Origin: Methylobacter tundripaludum
Lineage (GTDB): Bacteria; Pseudomonadota; Gammaproteobacteria; Methylococcales; Methylomonadaceae
Length of the DNA: 64,000 nucleotides
Direction of reading: 5' to 3'
Assembly: GCF_002934365.1 (NCBI RefSeq)
Contig: NZ_PTIY01000005.1
Span: 124,001 to 188,000, forward strand
Position 1 is the stretch's first letter. Each line of letters begins with the position of its first letter. The notes under the pieces were generated by a model. It was not told the DNA's origin. It saw only the letters and a program-made list of their open reading frames with translations, and did no database searches. The position numbers and the translations under genes were made by a program. This document shows positions 18,836 through 28,282 of this stretch, one piece after another.

Positions 18836-18910
18836 TCCTTCGACAAGCTCAGGATGAACGGTAAGTTTTTTATTTCGTTCGTGGTGAGCTTGTCGAACCA
18901 TGAACGAAAT
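18836..18910. repeat. Palindromic repeat with nested inverted arms
   Basis: TTCGACAAGCTCA (18839-18851) pairs perfectly with TGAGCTTGTCGAA (18885-18897). A second pair, ATTTCGTTCGTGG (18872-18884) and CCATGAACGAAAT (18898-18910), is imperfect. The gene-free stretch 18785-19356 holds this element, a copy of the dispersed repeat and an AT-rich palindrome. I see no gene in it. Confidence 0.55.
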
Positions 18911-18972
18911 CAATTTGTTCAGCGCTTCCCTAAACAACCATCAGCTAAAACCTGCCGGTTGTTTAGCTAACT

Positions 18973-19038
18973 GATGTTACGCGATCTGCTGAAAGTTGCC
19001 GCTAACGCGACGTTATTTGAATCGGGTTCTCGCACCCG
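18973..19038. repeat. Dispersed repeat, copy 2
   Basis: This is the second copy of the repeat at 15720-15795. It shares GATGTTACGCG, GCTAACGCGACG and the following stretch up to CGCACCCG. The internal part is shorter by about ten bases. The two copies bracket the small membrane protein and the Sia-like operon. Confidence 0.6.
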
Positions 19039-19299
19039 GCCCTCTGACAATACGCTGCATCCCTCCACCTACCAGTGGCCGGTTTTCTTCATTTTTTCCG
19101 TTCCACACGCTGGGCCCATGTTAAACACAAGCCCGGCTGATCCTTGTCTAAACTTAAACAAATAGACTTTGGAGAGATGTGTATAAAGAAGAGATCTCCA
19201 GGTTGATTTCCCTAGAACCGTTCATACTGAGCTTGCCGAGATGCGAGGTTTTTCGAGATTCCCCAGAGAAGAGAAAGCGCTTGCTTTATTGCCGCTCAT

Positions 19300-19358
19300 A
19301 ATTAAGGCTAAAGGACCGGGCTTTTTGTACCCTTTGTCCTTCGTCTTTTGCCTTAATT
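19300..19358. terminator. AT-rich palindrome at the 3' end of the SH3-protein gene
   Basis: AATTAAGGC (19300-19308) pairs with GCCTTAATT (19350-19358), which overlaps the stop codon of the minus-strand gene. The interior has the AAGG/CCTT composition of other hairpins in this window (56900-56967). A terminator role is possible, but no clear run of T follows. Confidence 0.35.
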
Positions 19359-20028
19359 AATACGAATCCCAGCCGCTTCTGCTGCGGCGCCAGCTGAGTT
19401 TAGGCAAAATAAACCCTAAAACAACGCCGATAAGAGCGAGTATGCCGCCGTATAAAAACCAGTCCTGATTGGTGGTGTCCTGCAACGCCTGATTTTCAAG
19501 CTTGAACTGTTGTAATTCACGTTCAACATTCACTACGCGCTCTTGAAGTTCGTCGCGCTGATTTTTTAATTCTATGGTGCTGGCAGCGGTTTTTTTCAGT
19601 TCGTTAAGTTCCCTGCTTAACTGATCCCGCTCTGACGCCAACGACTGTTCAAGAGAGGTTCCCGGCGTGATGGATTCTTTAACTGTAGCCAACTCAGCCT
19701 TCAGTGCCGCATTTTCAGACTGTATAACCGCCAGATTCTTGTTTGCGGCCTCCAATTGAGAACGGCTGGTCGGTTCCTTCATGGTATTACGGGTCGGCAT
19801 ATAGCCTTCGGTGCCGTCATTCATGCGGACGTGCAAAAAACCCGTGCTTTTGTTTTCTTCTATTACCGTAAGCGGGGTGCCGGTCGGGAGCAACTTTACA
19901 ACTTTACTGTTGTTATTTTCTTCGCTCCTGAGCGACAAATTCAGGTTGTCGGTAACATAAACGGTTTCAGCCTGCGCTGAACTAAAAGCTGCCAGTAAGA
20001 TAAAAAACGAGCTGAGTATTTTTTTCAC
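19357..20028 (-). CDS. SH3-domain membrane protein (TIGR04211 type)
   Basis: The product of about 223 residues has a signal peptide (KKILSSFFILLAAFSSAQA), a bacterial SH3 domain (VTDNLNLSLRSEENNNSKVV), a long coiled coil, one TM helix near the C-terminus (WFLYGGILALIGVVLGFIL) and a basic Trp-Arg tail. This layout is typical of a conserved proteobacterial envelope family of unproven function. The GTG at 20028 is chosen because the signal peptide begins there and AGAG lies upstream. Earlier starts would run into argF. It lies 37 bases downstream of argF and is probably co-transcribed. Confidence 0.85.
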   Translation of the reverse strand: MKKILSSFFILLAAFSSAQAETVYVTDNLNLSLRSEENNNSKVVKLLPTGTPLTVIEENKSTGFLHVRMNDGTEGYMPTRNTMKEPTSRSQLEAANKNLAVIQSENAALKAELATVKESITPGTSLEQSLASERDQLSRELNELKKTAASTIELKNQRDELQERVVNVERELQQFKLENQALQDTTNQDWFLYGGILALIGVVLGFILPKLSWRRSRSGWDSY

Positions 20029-20065
20029 TTGAATCTCTATATTGTTGGTCGTCTGAAAGACAATT

Positions 20066-20974
20066 CTAACGTGATTTATTGCACAGGAGAAATTCCAGCA
20101 GCGCTTTTTGAGCATGCAGTCTATTTTCTGCTTCATCGAAAATAACGCTTTGCGAACCGTCAATCACATCGGCGCTGACTTCCTCGCCCCGGTGTGCGGG
20201 CAAGCAATGCATAAACAGCGCGTCGCTATTTGCGACCTTCATGACGTCGGCGTTGACCTGGTAATCTTTAAACGCAATTTCGCGTTGTTTTTGCTCTTCT
20301 TCCTGCCCCATGCTGGCCCAGACGTCGGTGACGACCAGATCCGAATTTTGGGCGGCGGCCACCGGCGTATCGAAGAAACGGACGCGCTCCCCGGCTGCGT
20401 CGACGATATCTTGTAACGGCATATACCCCTCAGGACAGGCGATGTTCAAGTTGAAATCCAGCACCATTGCGGCATGAATATAGGAGTGGCACATGTTATT
20501 GCCGTCGCCGATCCAGGTCACGGTCTTGCCCTGAATGTCGCCGCGATGCTCAAAATAGGTCTGCATGTCCGCCAGCAATTGGCAGGGGTGTTGCAAATCG
20601 GTCAAGCCGTTGATCACAGGGACGCTTGAATATTGGGCGAATGTAGTCACCGTTTCGTGCTTGTCGGTTCTAAGCATGATGCAATCGACCATGCTGGAGA
20701 TAACCCTTGCGCTGTCTTGCAGAGGTTCGCCGCGGCCCAGCTGGGTGTCTCGGGGCGATAAAAACAATGCGCTGCCGCCGAAGTGGCTCATGCCGGATTC
20801 AAACGAAATGCGGGTGCGCGTCGATGATTTTTCAAAAATCATCGCCAACACTTGGCCTTTTAACGGCTGGTAATTCGGGTCGCGGTTATTTCTCAGGACG
20901 ATGGCCCGGTTGATCAAGCGACGAAACTCGTCGCCGGATAAGTCAAGCAGGCTGATGAAATGTCTAGGATTCAT
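20066..20974 (-). CDS. argF: Ornithine carbamoyltransferase
   Basis: This enzyme makes citrulline from ornithine and carbamoyl phosphate in arginine synthesis. The carbamoyl-phosphate motif [12 protein letters not shown] and the ornithine-site region [11 protein letters not shown] are intact. The length of 302 residues is normal for the anabolic enzyme. The start overlaps the end of argD by 11 bases, giving an argD-argF operon. Confidence 0.96.
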   Translation of the reverse strand: MNPRHFISLLDLSGDEFRRLINRAIVLRNNRDPNYQPLKGQVLAMIFEKSSTRTRISFESGMSHFGGSALFLSPRDTQLGRGEPLQDSARVISSMVDCIMLRTDKHETVTTFAQYSSVPVINGLTDLQHPCQLLADMQTYFEHRGDIQGKTVTWIGDGNNMCHSYIHAAMVLDFNLNIACPEGYMPLQDIVDAAGERVRFFDTPVAAAQNSDLVVTDVWASMGQEEEQKQREIAFKDYQVNADVMKVANSDALFMHCLPAHRGEEVSADVIDGSQSVIFDEAENRLHAQKALLEFLLCNKSR

Positions 20975-22151
20975 AGGGAGTATCCGTATGCTTATGAATA
21001 AGAGTCGATAAGGTTTCTACGAGTTCAGCGATTTGCTGATCGTTAATAACAAATGGCGGCAGCAAACGAATGGTTTTTTCACTGGTGACATTAATCAATA
21101 AACCTTGTTGCAGCGCTGCCTGCACTAACTCGGCACATGGGCTGTCTAGTTCGATACCGATCATCATGCCTTTATGGCGAATATCGACGACGTGCGCATT
21201 ACCTTGTAACCGTTGTTTAAACGCAGCGCTGATAGCATCGCCTTTTTGCGCGGCCTGCTCGATCAGGTTTTCGGCGTCCAGTGTCGCCAATACCGCTAAA
21301 GCCGCGCTACAGGCTAAGGGATTGCCGCCAAAGGTGGAACCGTGATTGCCGGCGGTGAATATTTTGGCCGCTTTGCCGCTGGCAAGACACGCGCCGATCG
21401 GTACGCCGTTGCCCAACGCTTTAGCCAGCGTGCATACATCGGGCAGTATCCCGTTATGCTGGAACGCGAGAAATTTGCCGGTACGGCCTACGCCGGTCTG
21501 GATTTCGTCGAGCATCATCAGCAGGTTATGCTTGTCGCACAGACTGCGGATTTGGTTAAGATAATCGGCGGCGGGAATATTGACGCCGCCCTCGCCTTGT
21601 ATCGGCTCAACCAACACCGCGACGACGTTCTTATTCTGTAGGACAGCCTGTTCGATTGCGTTGACGTCGTTGTACGGTACGCGAATAAAGCCATCAACCA
21701 GCGGCGCAAAGCCTTGTTGGATTTTTGTGTTGCCGGTAGCGCTAAGCGTTGCCAACGTGCGGCCATGAAAGCTTTTTTCCATCACGATAATCGCCGGATT
21801 TTCTATGCCTTGCTCGTGACCGTATTTGCGCGCCAATTTGATCGCCGCCTCATTGGCTTCGGCACCGGAGTTGCAAAAAAATACGTTATCCATGCCGCTT
21901 TTTTCAGTCAGCTTGTCGGCCAACTGCTCTTGAACGGCGATGCCGTACAGGTTCGAGGTATGCAGCAGTTTCTCGCTTTGTTTGCAGATGGCCTGATGCA
22001 CGGCAGGATGAGCATGGCCCAAGCTGCACACAGCTATGCCGGACAATGCATCCAGGTAGCGGGTATTGTTTTGATCAAACAACCATGCACCCTCGCCCCG
22101 TTCGAAGGTAATGGGTAAACGTCCGTAGGTCGGCATAATGTGGCTAGTCAT
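20964..22151 (-). CDS. argD: Acetylornithine aminotransferase
   Basis: This PLP-dependent class III aminotransferase of 395 residues catalyses the transamination step of arginine synthesis. It probably also serves as succinyldiaminopimelate aminotransferase. Visible signatures are [33 protein letters not shown] and the PLP-lysine region [15 protein letters not shown]. It precedes argF in the same operon. About 160 bases of non-coding sequence separate it from hemF. Confidence 0.95.
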   Translation of the reverse strand: MTSHIMPTYGRLPITFERGEGAWLFDQNNTRYLDALSGIAVCSLGHAHPAVHQAICKQSEKLLHTSNLYGIAVQEQLADKLTEKSGMDNVFFCNSGAEANEAAIKLARKYGHEQGIENPAIIVMEKSFHGRTLATLSATGNTKIQQGFAPLVDGFIRVPYNDVNAIEQAVLQNKNVVAVLVEPIQGEGGVNIPAADYLNQIRSLCDKHNLLMMLDEIQTGVGRTGKFLAFQHNGILPDVCTLAKALGNGVPIGACLASGKAAKIFTAGNHGSTFGGNPLACSAALAVLATLDAENLIEQAAQKGDAISAAFKQRLQGNAHVVDIRHKGMMIGIELDSPCAELVQAALQQGLLINVTSEKTIRLLPPFVINDQQIAELVETLSTLIHKHTDTPYES

Positions 22152-22313
22152 TGCTTCTGTTCAAAATTTAAAGAATACAGTCCTCAATCTGAGGCCCATT
22201 AAAAAAATGCTCGATTATAGGTTTCAATCTAGTCCCAGGCAAGCTCTGATTACCCTAGGCGTTTTTTAAAATTAAAACCCTGTTTTATATAGTCAAAATT
22301 CGCCATCTCAGCT

Positions 22314-23267
<954 letters not shown>

Positions 23268-23408
23268 CTAGAAGTATATGGCTGCATACACAAAGGGACT
23301 TGTTGCCGCTTTAGCCTGTTGGGCGGTTTCGCGCAGCAAACCGTCAATCGTCCTAACGCGAATCTCAGCCGGTGGACTGCCTACGGCGAATCAACCTCAC
23401 GCGTTATG

Positions 23409-24080
23409 TCAGGCCCATTGTTCACGCACCTGCCCGTCGTGCCCGCAAAATACCGCTGTAGTCAGGCCGTGAAAAATACCGTGTTCGACGATGCCGGGAA
23501 TGGCGTCCAGTTTGCCGTTGAGCTGTTTGCCGTCAAATTCGACAGGAAAGCGCACGTCCAGCACCAGACTGCCGTGCGAAGTGACCGCCAGCCCGTCGCC
23601 GTTGGCGCGGAGTTGGGCTTCGCCGCCGATGGCCGCCAGACTGCGCTGCACCAATTGCCAGGCAAACGGCATCACCTCGACAGGAATCAGATAATTCTGG
23701 CCGATGCGTTCGACCTGTTTGCTTTGATCGATCAACACCCAAAATGCGTCGCTGGCGTTGGCCAGCAGTTTTTCCCGCACCAGATCGCTGCCGCGGCCTT
23801 TCAAAAGGGTCAGATCGGGACTGACTTCGTCGGCTCCGTCGACGTAAACATCGAGCCTGCCGACATGCTCCATCGCCCGTAGCGGCAAGCCCAGTTGCCG
23901 GGCTTTGATAGTACTGACCACCGAGCTGGCGACAGCCTGGATTTGCAGGCCGTCGTCACGACAACGACGGGCGACGGCTTCGATAAAGTAATTGGCGGTC
24001 GAGCCGGTACCCAAGCCGATCAGCATCCCGTGTTTGACTAATTGAGCGGCGTGTTCGGCGACGCGTTGCTTGTCGTTCAT
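23409..24080 (-). CDS. rpiA: Ribose-5-phosphate isomerase A
   Basis: The 223-residue protein interconverts ribose 5-phosphate and ribulose 5-phosphate. The motifs IGLGTGSTANYFIEA, DVYVDGADEVSP and LLKGRGSDLVREK are those of RpiA. It is separated from hemF by 180 bases without a recognisable gene. Its length and both ends are normal. Confidence 0.96.
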   Translation of the reverse strand: MNDKQRVAEHAAQLVKHGMLIGLGTGSTANYFIEAVARRCRDDGLQIQAVASSVVSTIKARQLGLPLRAMEHVGRLDVYVDGADEVSPDLTLLKGRGSDLVREKLLANASDAFWVLIDQSKQVERIGQNYLIPVEVMPFAWQLVQRSLAAIGGEAQLRANGDGLAVTSHGSLVLDVRFPVEFDGKQLNGKLDAIPGIVEHGIFHGLTTAVFCGHDGQVREQWA

Positions 24081-24150
24081 GATCGACCTCCCCGGTTAAC
24101 GTAACTGTACTTTAAATTTCGATTTTGTTTAATCTTTAACAGGATGTTAC

Positions 24151-24178
24151 CTCGTTTCCGCGCCCGCGTAGGAACGAG
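24151..24178. repeat. REP-like palindrome
   Basis: CTCGTTTCC and GGAACGAG form an imperfect stem around a GC-rich loop. This type of sequence is common as a dispersed palindrome in proteobacteria. It flanks one side of the decayed transposase at 24225-24418, as expected for a REP/RAYT pair. Confidence 0.5.
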
Positions 24179-24224
24179 ACAAAAGCAGACATTGCACCAA
24201 ACAACTCTTGCATGAAATAATAAA

Positions 24225-24418
24225 TCAGGCGGATTCAACTCCGAAGTGCATGCCTAATCCATCCGATCCTGCAAGCCTCGCTTCGATGTCGTCCTTGAAC
24301 CGCTCAGCACCGAATTTGTCACCACTATTCACAGCTTCACGAATCGCTTTTAACGACGTATCATCCATTTGATGACGAATAGTGCATAAGCCGCGTGCCT
24401 GAGCTCATCGGTTGCACC
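24225..24418 (-). pseudogene. Remnant of a REP-associated tyrosine transposase (RAYT), C-terminal end
   Basis: Read on the minus strand, the stretch encodes segments typical of the C-terminus of Y1-type RAYT proteins. One frame gives DELRHAAYALF. After a frame change it continues as HQMDDTSLKAIREAVNSG and ERFKDDIEARL, ending at a TGA at 24225-24227. The catalytic HUH domain and N-terminus are gone and the frame is shifted, so this is a relic. The gene-free stretch 24081-24534 consists of this relic and palindromes on both sides. Confidence 0.55.
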
Positions 24419-24462
24419 AAGATCAAGATAGCAGGAATAAAGGGTATCAATCAACCGGCTCT

Positions 24463-24487
24463 ATCCCCTGCTATAGTGGCAGGGGAT
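24463..24487. repeat. Perfect 9-bp palindrome, REP-like or terminator
   Basis: ATCCCCTGC (24463-24471) pairs with GCAGGGGAT (24479-24487) around a 7-base loop. It is 48 bases beyond the stop codon of the giant surface-protein gene, so it could end that transcript, but no T run follows. It also lies beside the RAYT remnant, which supports a REP interpretation. Confidence 0.45.
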
Positions 24488-24534
24488 AATCCCTGCGCCG
24501 TAAACTCTGTCTTTTTTAGAGACCACTTTAAAAC

Positions 24535-27500
24535 TCAAGCGGCATCCTTGTCATTGCTAACAAGGCTTGCCAGACTATCCAGCAGTTTTAGACGCTGCAT
24601 CTCAAAGCCTTTACTGCCCACCATCTGTAGCTGCTGAGTCAAACCTGGCTTGCTAACGTAAACCGGTTGCTTATCGGCATGTCCCGCACGACTTTGCTGG
24701 TCTTGCCCTTTTTCCTTGACGGGTGGTTGATTCTTTTCTGTGTCATCAGGCTGTTGTTGCTTCGGCTGTACTTTGACCAGAACAACCACCTCGTTTCCCC
24801 GGCTGTCACTGATGGTGACTTTCACGATTATAAGGTTAGTCACGACAGCGCCCTCTTTTACCGTAACGGCTCCCGTAATTGGATCAACGCTGATCCAGGG
24901 CGGCAAGCGTTGTCCGGTAGACAGCTCGGCAGTAATCGTTACCCCTCCGAACGTATCCAGCCCGGCAAAGACACTGAACGGCATGTTAATGGTGTCTCCA
25001 GGCGTTTTATTTCCGCTTGCCTCAACGCCCAGCTCCATATACACAACGATGGCCTGTTTAGTGCTGAAACCGGTATTATCGGAGCTAAAACTGTCGATTG
25101 TGCTGTTGCGATAATCTGTACTGAGGCTATCGCTAATAATCTTGTTCTTGTCTGTGTCGATATTAATGCCTGCTCCCGCAATATTGTCCGCACGAACGGT
25201 ATTAACCATACTGATGAGTGGGCTCTGTTTGCCATCCGTATTCCCGCTTATTTGACTGAGGTTGATGGTCGTTGAATTCACTGTGATGGTAAAGGTCTGG
25301 CCGGAGCTGGTATCGACGCCGCCATTGGCCGTACCGCCGCTATCCTTGATAGATACGGTCACTGTTGCACTGCCGTTGGCATTAGCCGCCGGGGTGTAGC
25401 TCAGGTTGCCGTTGCTGTCGATCGTCGGCTGTAGGCTGAAAAGTGCATTGTTGTCATTGTTGACGGTAAAGTTCAGGGTTTGGCCGCTTTCGTCAGCCGG
25501 GCCAGCGCTGAGGCCGGTCGCCCAGTTATTGACCGTTTGCACTCCGGCGTCTTCGTTGACAGTCTGGTCGGCGCCTTTGATAAAGCTTGGAGCGTCATTA
25601 ATTGCCGTGACGTTGGTGCTGATAGTGTTGACGCTGCCGGAAATGGCCGTAGCGCCTCCATTGGCCGAGCTGTCTGCTGTAACGCGAGTTTCATTGCCTC
25701 TCGCAGTGGCGCTGAAAGCACCGTTGTAAGTATTATCCAGAACGCGAATGTTCAGGGCCGTGGGTGCGCCGTTGAAGTTAGCCGCCGGCACGAAGCGCAG
25801 CTGTGTGGTATTCGCCAGAGCCAGGGCAGTAGCGCCGTCCGCGACTGCACCGATGGCTTTCCAATTGGCGCCACTTTCGCTGCTGTACTGCCATGCGCCT
25901 TCCGTAGCTGCATTGGCGCTATTGCCCACCACCAGGAAGCCGGGCGTAGTGGCCCCGGTATCCACATCCTGAAAACTGTAGCCGGTTAAGGCGCTGATAA
26001 CCGTGCCGGTAGGATTGCTCGTATCTTCATTTATCGCGGCCAGTGTCAGACTGCCTACTCCGGTGGGAGCGTCGTTGACGCTGGTGACGGTGATGCTGCC
26101 GTTGGCGCTGTCACTGGAAAACGCCGTATTTCCGCCGCCTGTGCCGGCATTTGCCGTTTGCCGTATATTGTTGGTGGAAGCTGCGCCGCTGGTTTCGTCC
26201 CAGGCTTTGTAGATAAAGGAGGCGGTTTCGCCATTGGCAAGATCGGGCTGGTAGCGCACTTGCGTGGCGCCGTCCAACAATAAGGCGGAGGTGCCGGATA
26301 CCGTGCCGAAATCGGTCCAGGTACCACCGTCGGTGAAGTATTGCCAAGTACCGTTGCCCGTCGTGCCGGTGACGGCGATGCCTTTGGCAACGTCAGTACC
26401 GTCCGGGTCGGTCCAGGATGCGGCGCCGGTAAGGTGAGCATTGACCGTCACGCCGCCGCTAGCTGTTTCTTCGTCGGTGTCGGCGAAAATATAAGTGGTG
26501 CCACTGGTAATGGTCGGAGCATCGTTGACGGCAGTAACATTGAGGGTCACGTTGGTGGTGGCCGAACTTTGCGACCCGCTGGCGCCGGTATTGCCTTGGT
26601 CGTTCACCGACACGCCTAACGTCACCGCAGTTGTATCATTGGACGCCGTGGTGAACTTGAGGCCGCCGGCGGCAATAAAGGCATTGATATTGGCAGTCGA
26701 ACCGGTCAGGGTCAACGCGCCGGAGGTGCCTCCGACATTAACGCTATTGGCGGTGGCGATAGCGCTATCTCCGGTCAAAGCGCCGCTGCCCACCGTGAAA
26801 GTGGCAACCACATTGGAACTACCGGCATCCACGTCGCTAACGCTGATGCCGGTTAGCGACGTGGCCCCATCTTCCGTCACCGTAATCGAGGCAGGAGCTG
26901 ATACTGTCGGCTCGTCGTTGACCGGCGTCACGGTCACCGTGGAGGCGACGCTGAGACTGGTGCTGTCCACGCCGCCGTTGCTGGTGCCGCCGGTGTCTTT
27001 GATGGAGGTCAGCGTGACCACCCGGTTGGCGGCCGTGGGATCGTCACTGCTGTTGCTATAGGCCAGCGCGTTGACCAGTGTCTGCGCCTGGGCAGCGGTA
27101 ATGCCGCCCGCCTTGCTGAGGGTCACCGTCGCGGTGTTCCCCGATAGCGAAACGCCGGCGGTCATGCTGTGGCTGGCGGTAGTCACCGAGTTGTCGTGGG
27201 TCAACGCCACGCTGGAACCGTCGATGCTCAGAATTTCCGCCGCTCCGTCGGTGACGTTGCTGACCGTCAGTACCAGTTGCCCGATGTTGTCGGCCGATTC
27301 TACGGCTGAAACCGCCGCACTGCTGAACAGCGTCGCCGCCGCCCCGCCTTCGGTAAAGGTCGGGTTGGCGGCTATCGCCGTCAGCGTCGGCGCGTCGTTG
27401 ATGGCAGTGACGTTGACGGTGGAGGTGACCCCGGTGCTGGTTTGCGCGCCGTTGCTGCCGGTGCCGGCGGCGTCGGTGACCGCCCAGGTGACGGTGCTGC

Positions 27501-27909
27501 TGGCGGTGGGATTGTCCGAGCTGCTGCTGTAAGTCACCGAGCGCAAGGCCGTTTGGTAGTTGGCGATGCTGGTTGTGCCGCTCAGGGCCAGCACGCCGGT
27601 GCCGCTGTTGTAGCTACCGGTGATGCCGTTCTGGGTGGTGAAGCCCAGCACGTCGCCGCTGGTAAAGCCGCTGCTGATTGTCACTGTCGCTCCGGTAAGC
27701 TGGGTATCGTCGGCATCGCTGAGCACGATGGTATTGTCGATGGCTACCGCCGAGCCGTTCTCCGTGTACGCCAAAGTACCGCCCGCCGTCGCCACCGGCT
27801 CGTCGTTGACCGCCGTTACGGTCGCCGTGGAGGCGACGCTGAGGCTGGTGGTGTCCACGCCGCCGTTGCTGGTGCCGCCGGTGTCTTTGATGGAGGTCAG
27901 AGTGACCAC
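24535..27909 (-). CDS. Giant cadherin-like repeat surface protein, C-terminal part (downstream of frameshift)
   Basis: This reading frame continues the DUF4347 protein encoded at 27944-30808. It is open upstream of the listed start to a frame break near 27985, so it is probably not a separate gene. It encodes many Ig/cadherin-like repeats of about 100-160 residues (TAVNDAPTLTA-type junctions, TVTLSKAGGITAAQAQTLVN). A putative Ig-fold region (LSTGQRLPPWISVDPITGAV) and a hydrophilic Gln/Lys/Pro tail follow. No RTX nonapeptide run is visible. Without the frameshift the full protein would have about 2090 residues. It is expected to be secreted and to act at the cell surface, perhaps in adhesion. 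Confidence 0.8.
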   Translation of the reverse strand: MVTLTSIKDTGGTSNGGVDTTSLSVASTATVTAVNDEPVATAGGTLAYTENGSAVAIDNTIVLSDADDTQLTGATVTISSGFTSGDVLGFTTQNGITGSYNSGTGVLALSGTTSIANYQTALRSVTYSSSSDNPTASSTVTWAVTDAAGTGSNGAQTSTGVTSTVNVTAINDAPTLTAIAANPTFTEGGAAATLFSSAAVSAVESADNIGQLVLTVSNVTDGAAEILSIDGSSVALTHDNSVTTASHSMTAGVSLSGNTATVTLSKAGGITAAQAQTLVNALAYSNSSDDPTAANRVVTLTSIKDTGGTSNGGVDSTSLSVASTVTVTPVNDEPTVSAPASITVTEDGATSLTGISVSDVDAGSSNVVATFTVGSGALTGDSAIATANSVNVGGTSGALTLTGSTANINAFIAAGGLKFTTASNDTTAVTLGVSVNDQGNTGASGSQSSATTNVTLNVTAVNDAPTITSGTTYIFADTDEETASGGVTVNAHLTGAASWTDPDGTDVAKGIAVTGTTGNGTWQYFTDGGTWTDFGTVSGTSALLLDGATQVRYQPDLANGETASFIYKAWDETSGAASTNNIRQTANAGTGGGNTAFSSDSANGSITVTSVNDAPTGVGSLTLAAINEDTSNPTGTVISALTGYSFQDVDTGATTPGFLVVGNSANAATEGAWQYSSESGANWKAIGAVADGATALALANTTQLRFVPAANFNGAPTALNIRVLDNTYNGAFSATARGNETRVTADSSANGGATAISGSVNTISTNVTAINDAPSFIKGADQTVNEDAGVQTVNNWATGLSAGPADESGQTLNFTVNNDNNALFSLQPTIDSNGNLSYTPAANANGSATVTVSIKDSGGTANGGVDTSSGQTFTITVNSTTINLSQISGNTDGKQSPLISMVNTVRADNIAGAGINIDTDKNKIISDSLSTDYRNSTIDSFSSDNTGFSTKQAIVVYMELGVEASGNKTPGDTINMPFSVFAGLDTFGGVTITAELSTGQRLPPWISVDPITGAVTVKEGAVVTNLIIVKVTISDSRGNEVVVLVKVQPKQQQPDDTEKNQPPVKEKGQDQQSRAGHADKQPVYVSKPGLTQQLQMVGSKGFEMQRLKLLDSLASLVSNDKDAA
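26914..27393. repeat. 480-bp intragenic repeat, copy A
   Basis: This 480-bp unit is nearly identical to the units at 27802-28282 and 28283-28762. All contain the same block beginning GGTGTCTTTGATGGAGGTCA. The unit encodes 160 residues of cadherin-like domain. Confidence 0.8.
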
Positions 27910-28282
27910 CCGGTTGGCGGCCGTGGGATCGTCGCTGCTGTTGCTATAGGCCAGTGCGTTGACCAGCGTCTGCGCCTGAACTGCGGGTAATGCCGCCCGC
28001 CTTGCTGAGGGTCACCGTCGCGGTGTTCCCCGATAGCGAAACGCCGGCGGTCATGCTGTTACTGGCGGTAGTCACCGAGTTGCCGTGGGTCAACGCCACG
28101 CTGGAACCGTCGATGCTCAGAATTTCCGCCGCGCCGTCGGTGACGTTGCTGACCGTCAGCACCAGTTGCTCGATGTTGTCGGCCGATTCTACGGCTGAAA
28201 CCGCCGCCCCGCTGAACAAGGTCACTACCGCTCCGCCTTCGGTAAAGGTTGGGTTGAAAGCCGTCGCCGTCAGTGTCGGTGT
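27802..28282. repeat. 480-bp intragenic repeat, copy B (481 bp, carries +1 insertion)
   Basis: This copy is one base longer than copies A and C. The difference lies near 27985, where GCGGGTAATG replaces GCGGTAATG. It is directly adjacent to copy C. Confidence 0.85.
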
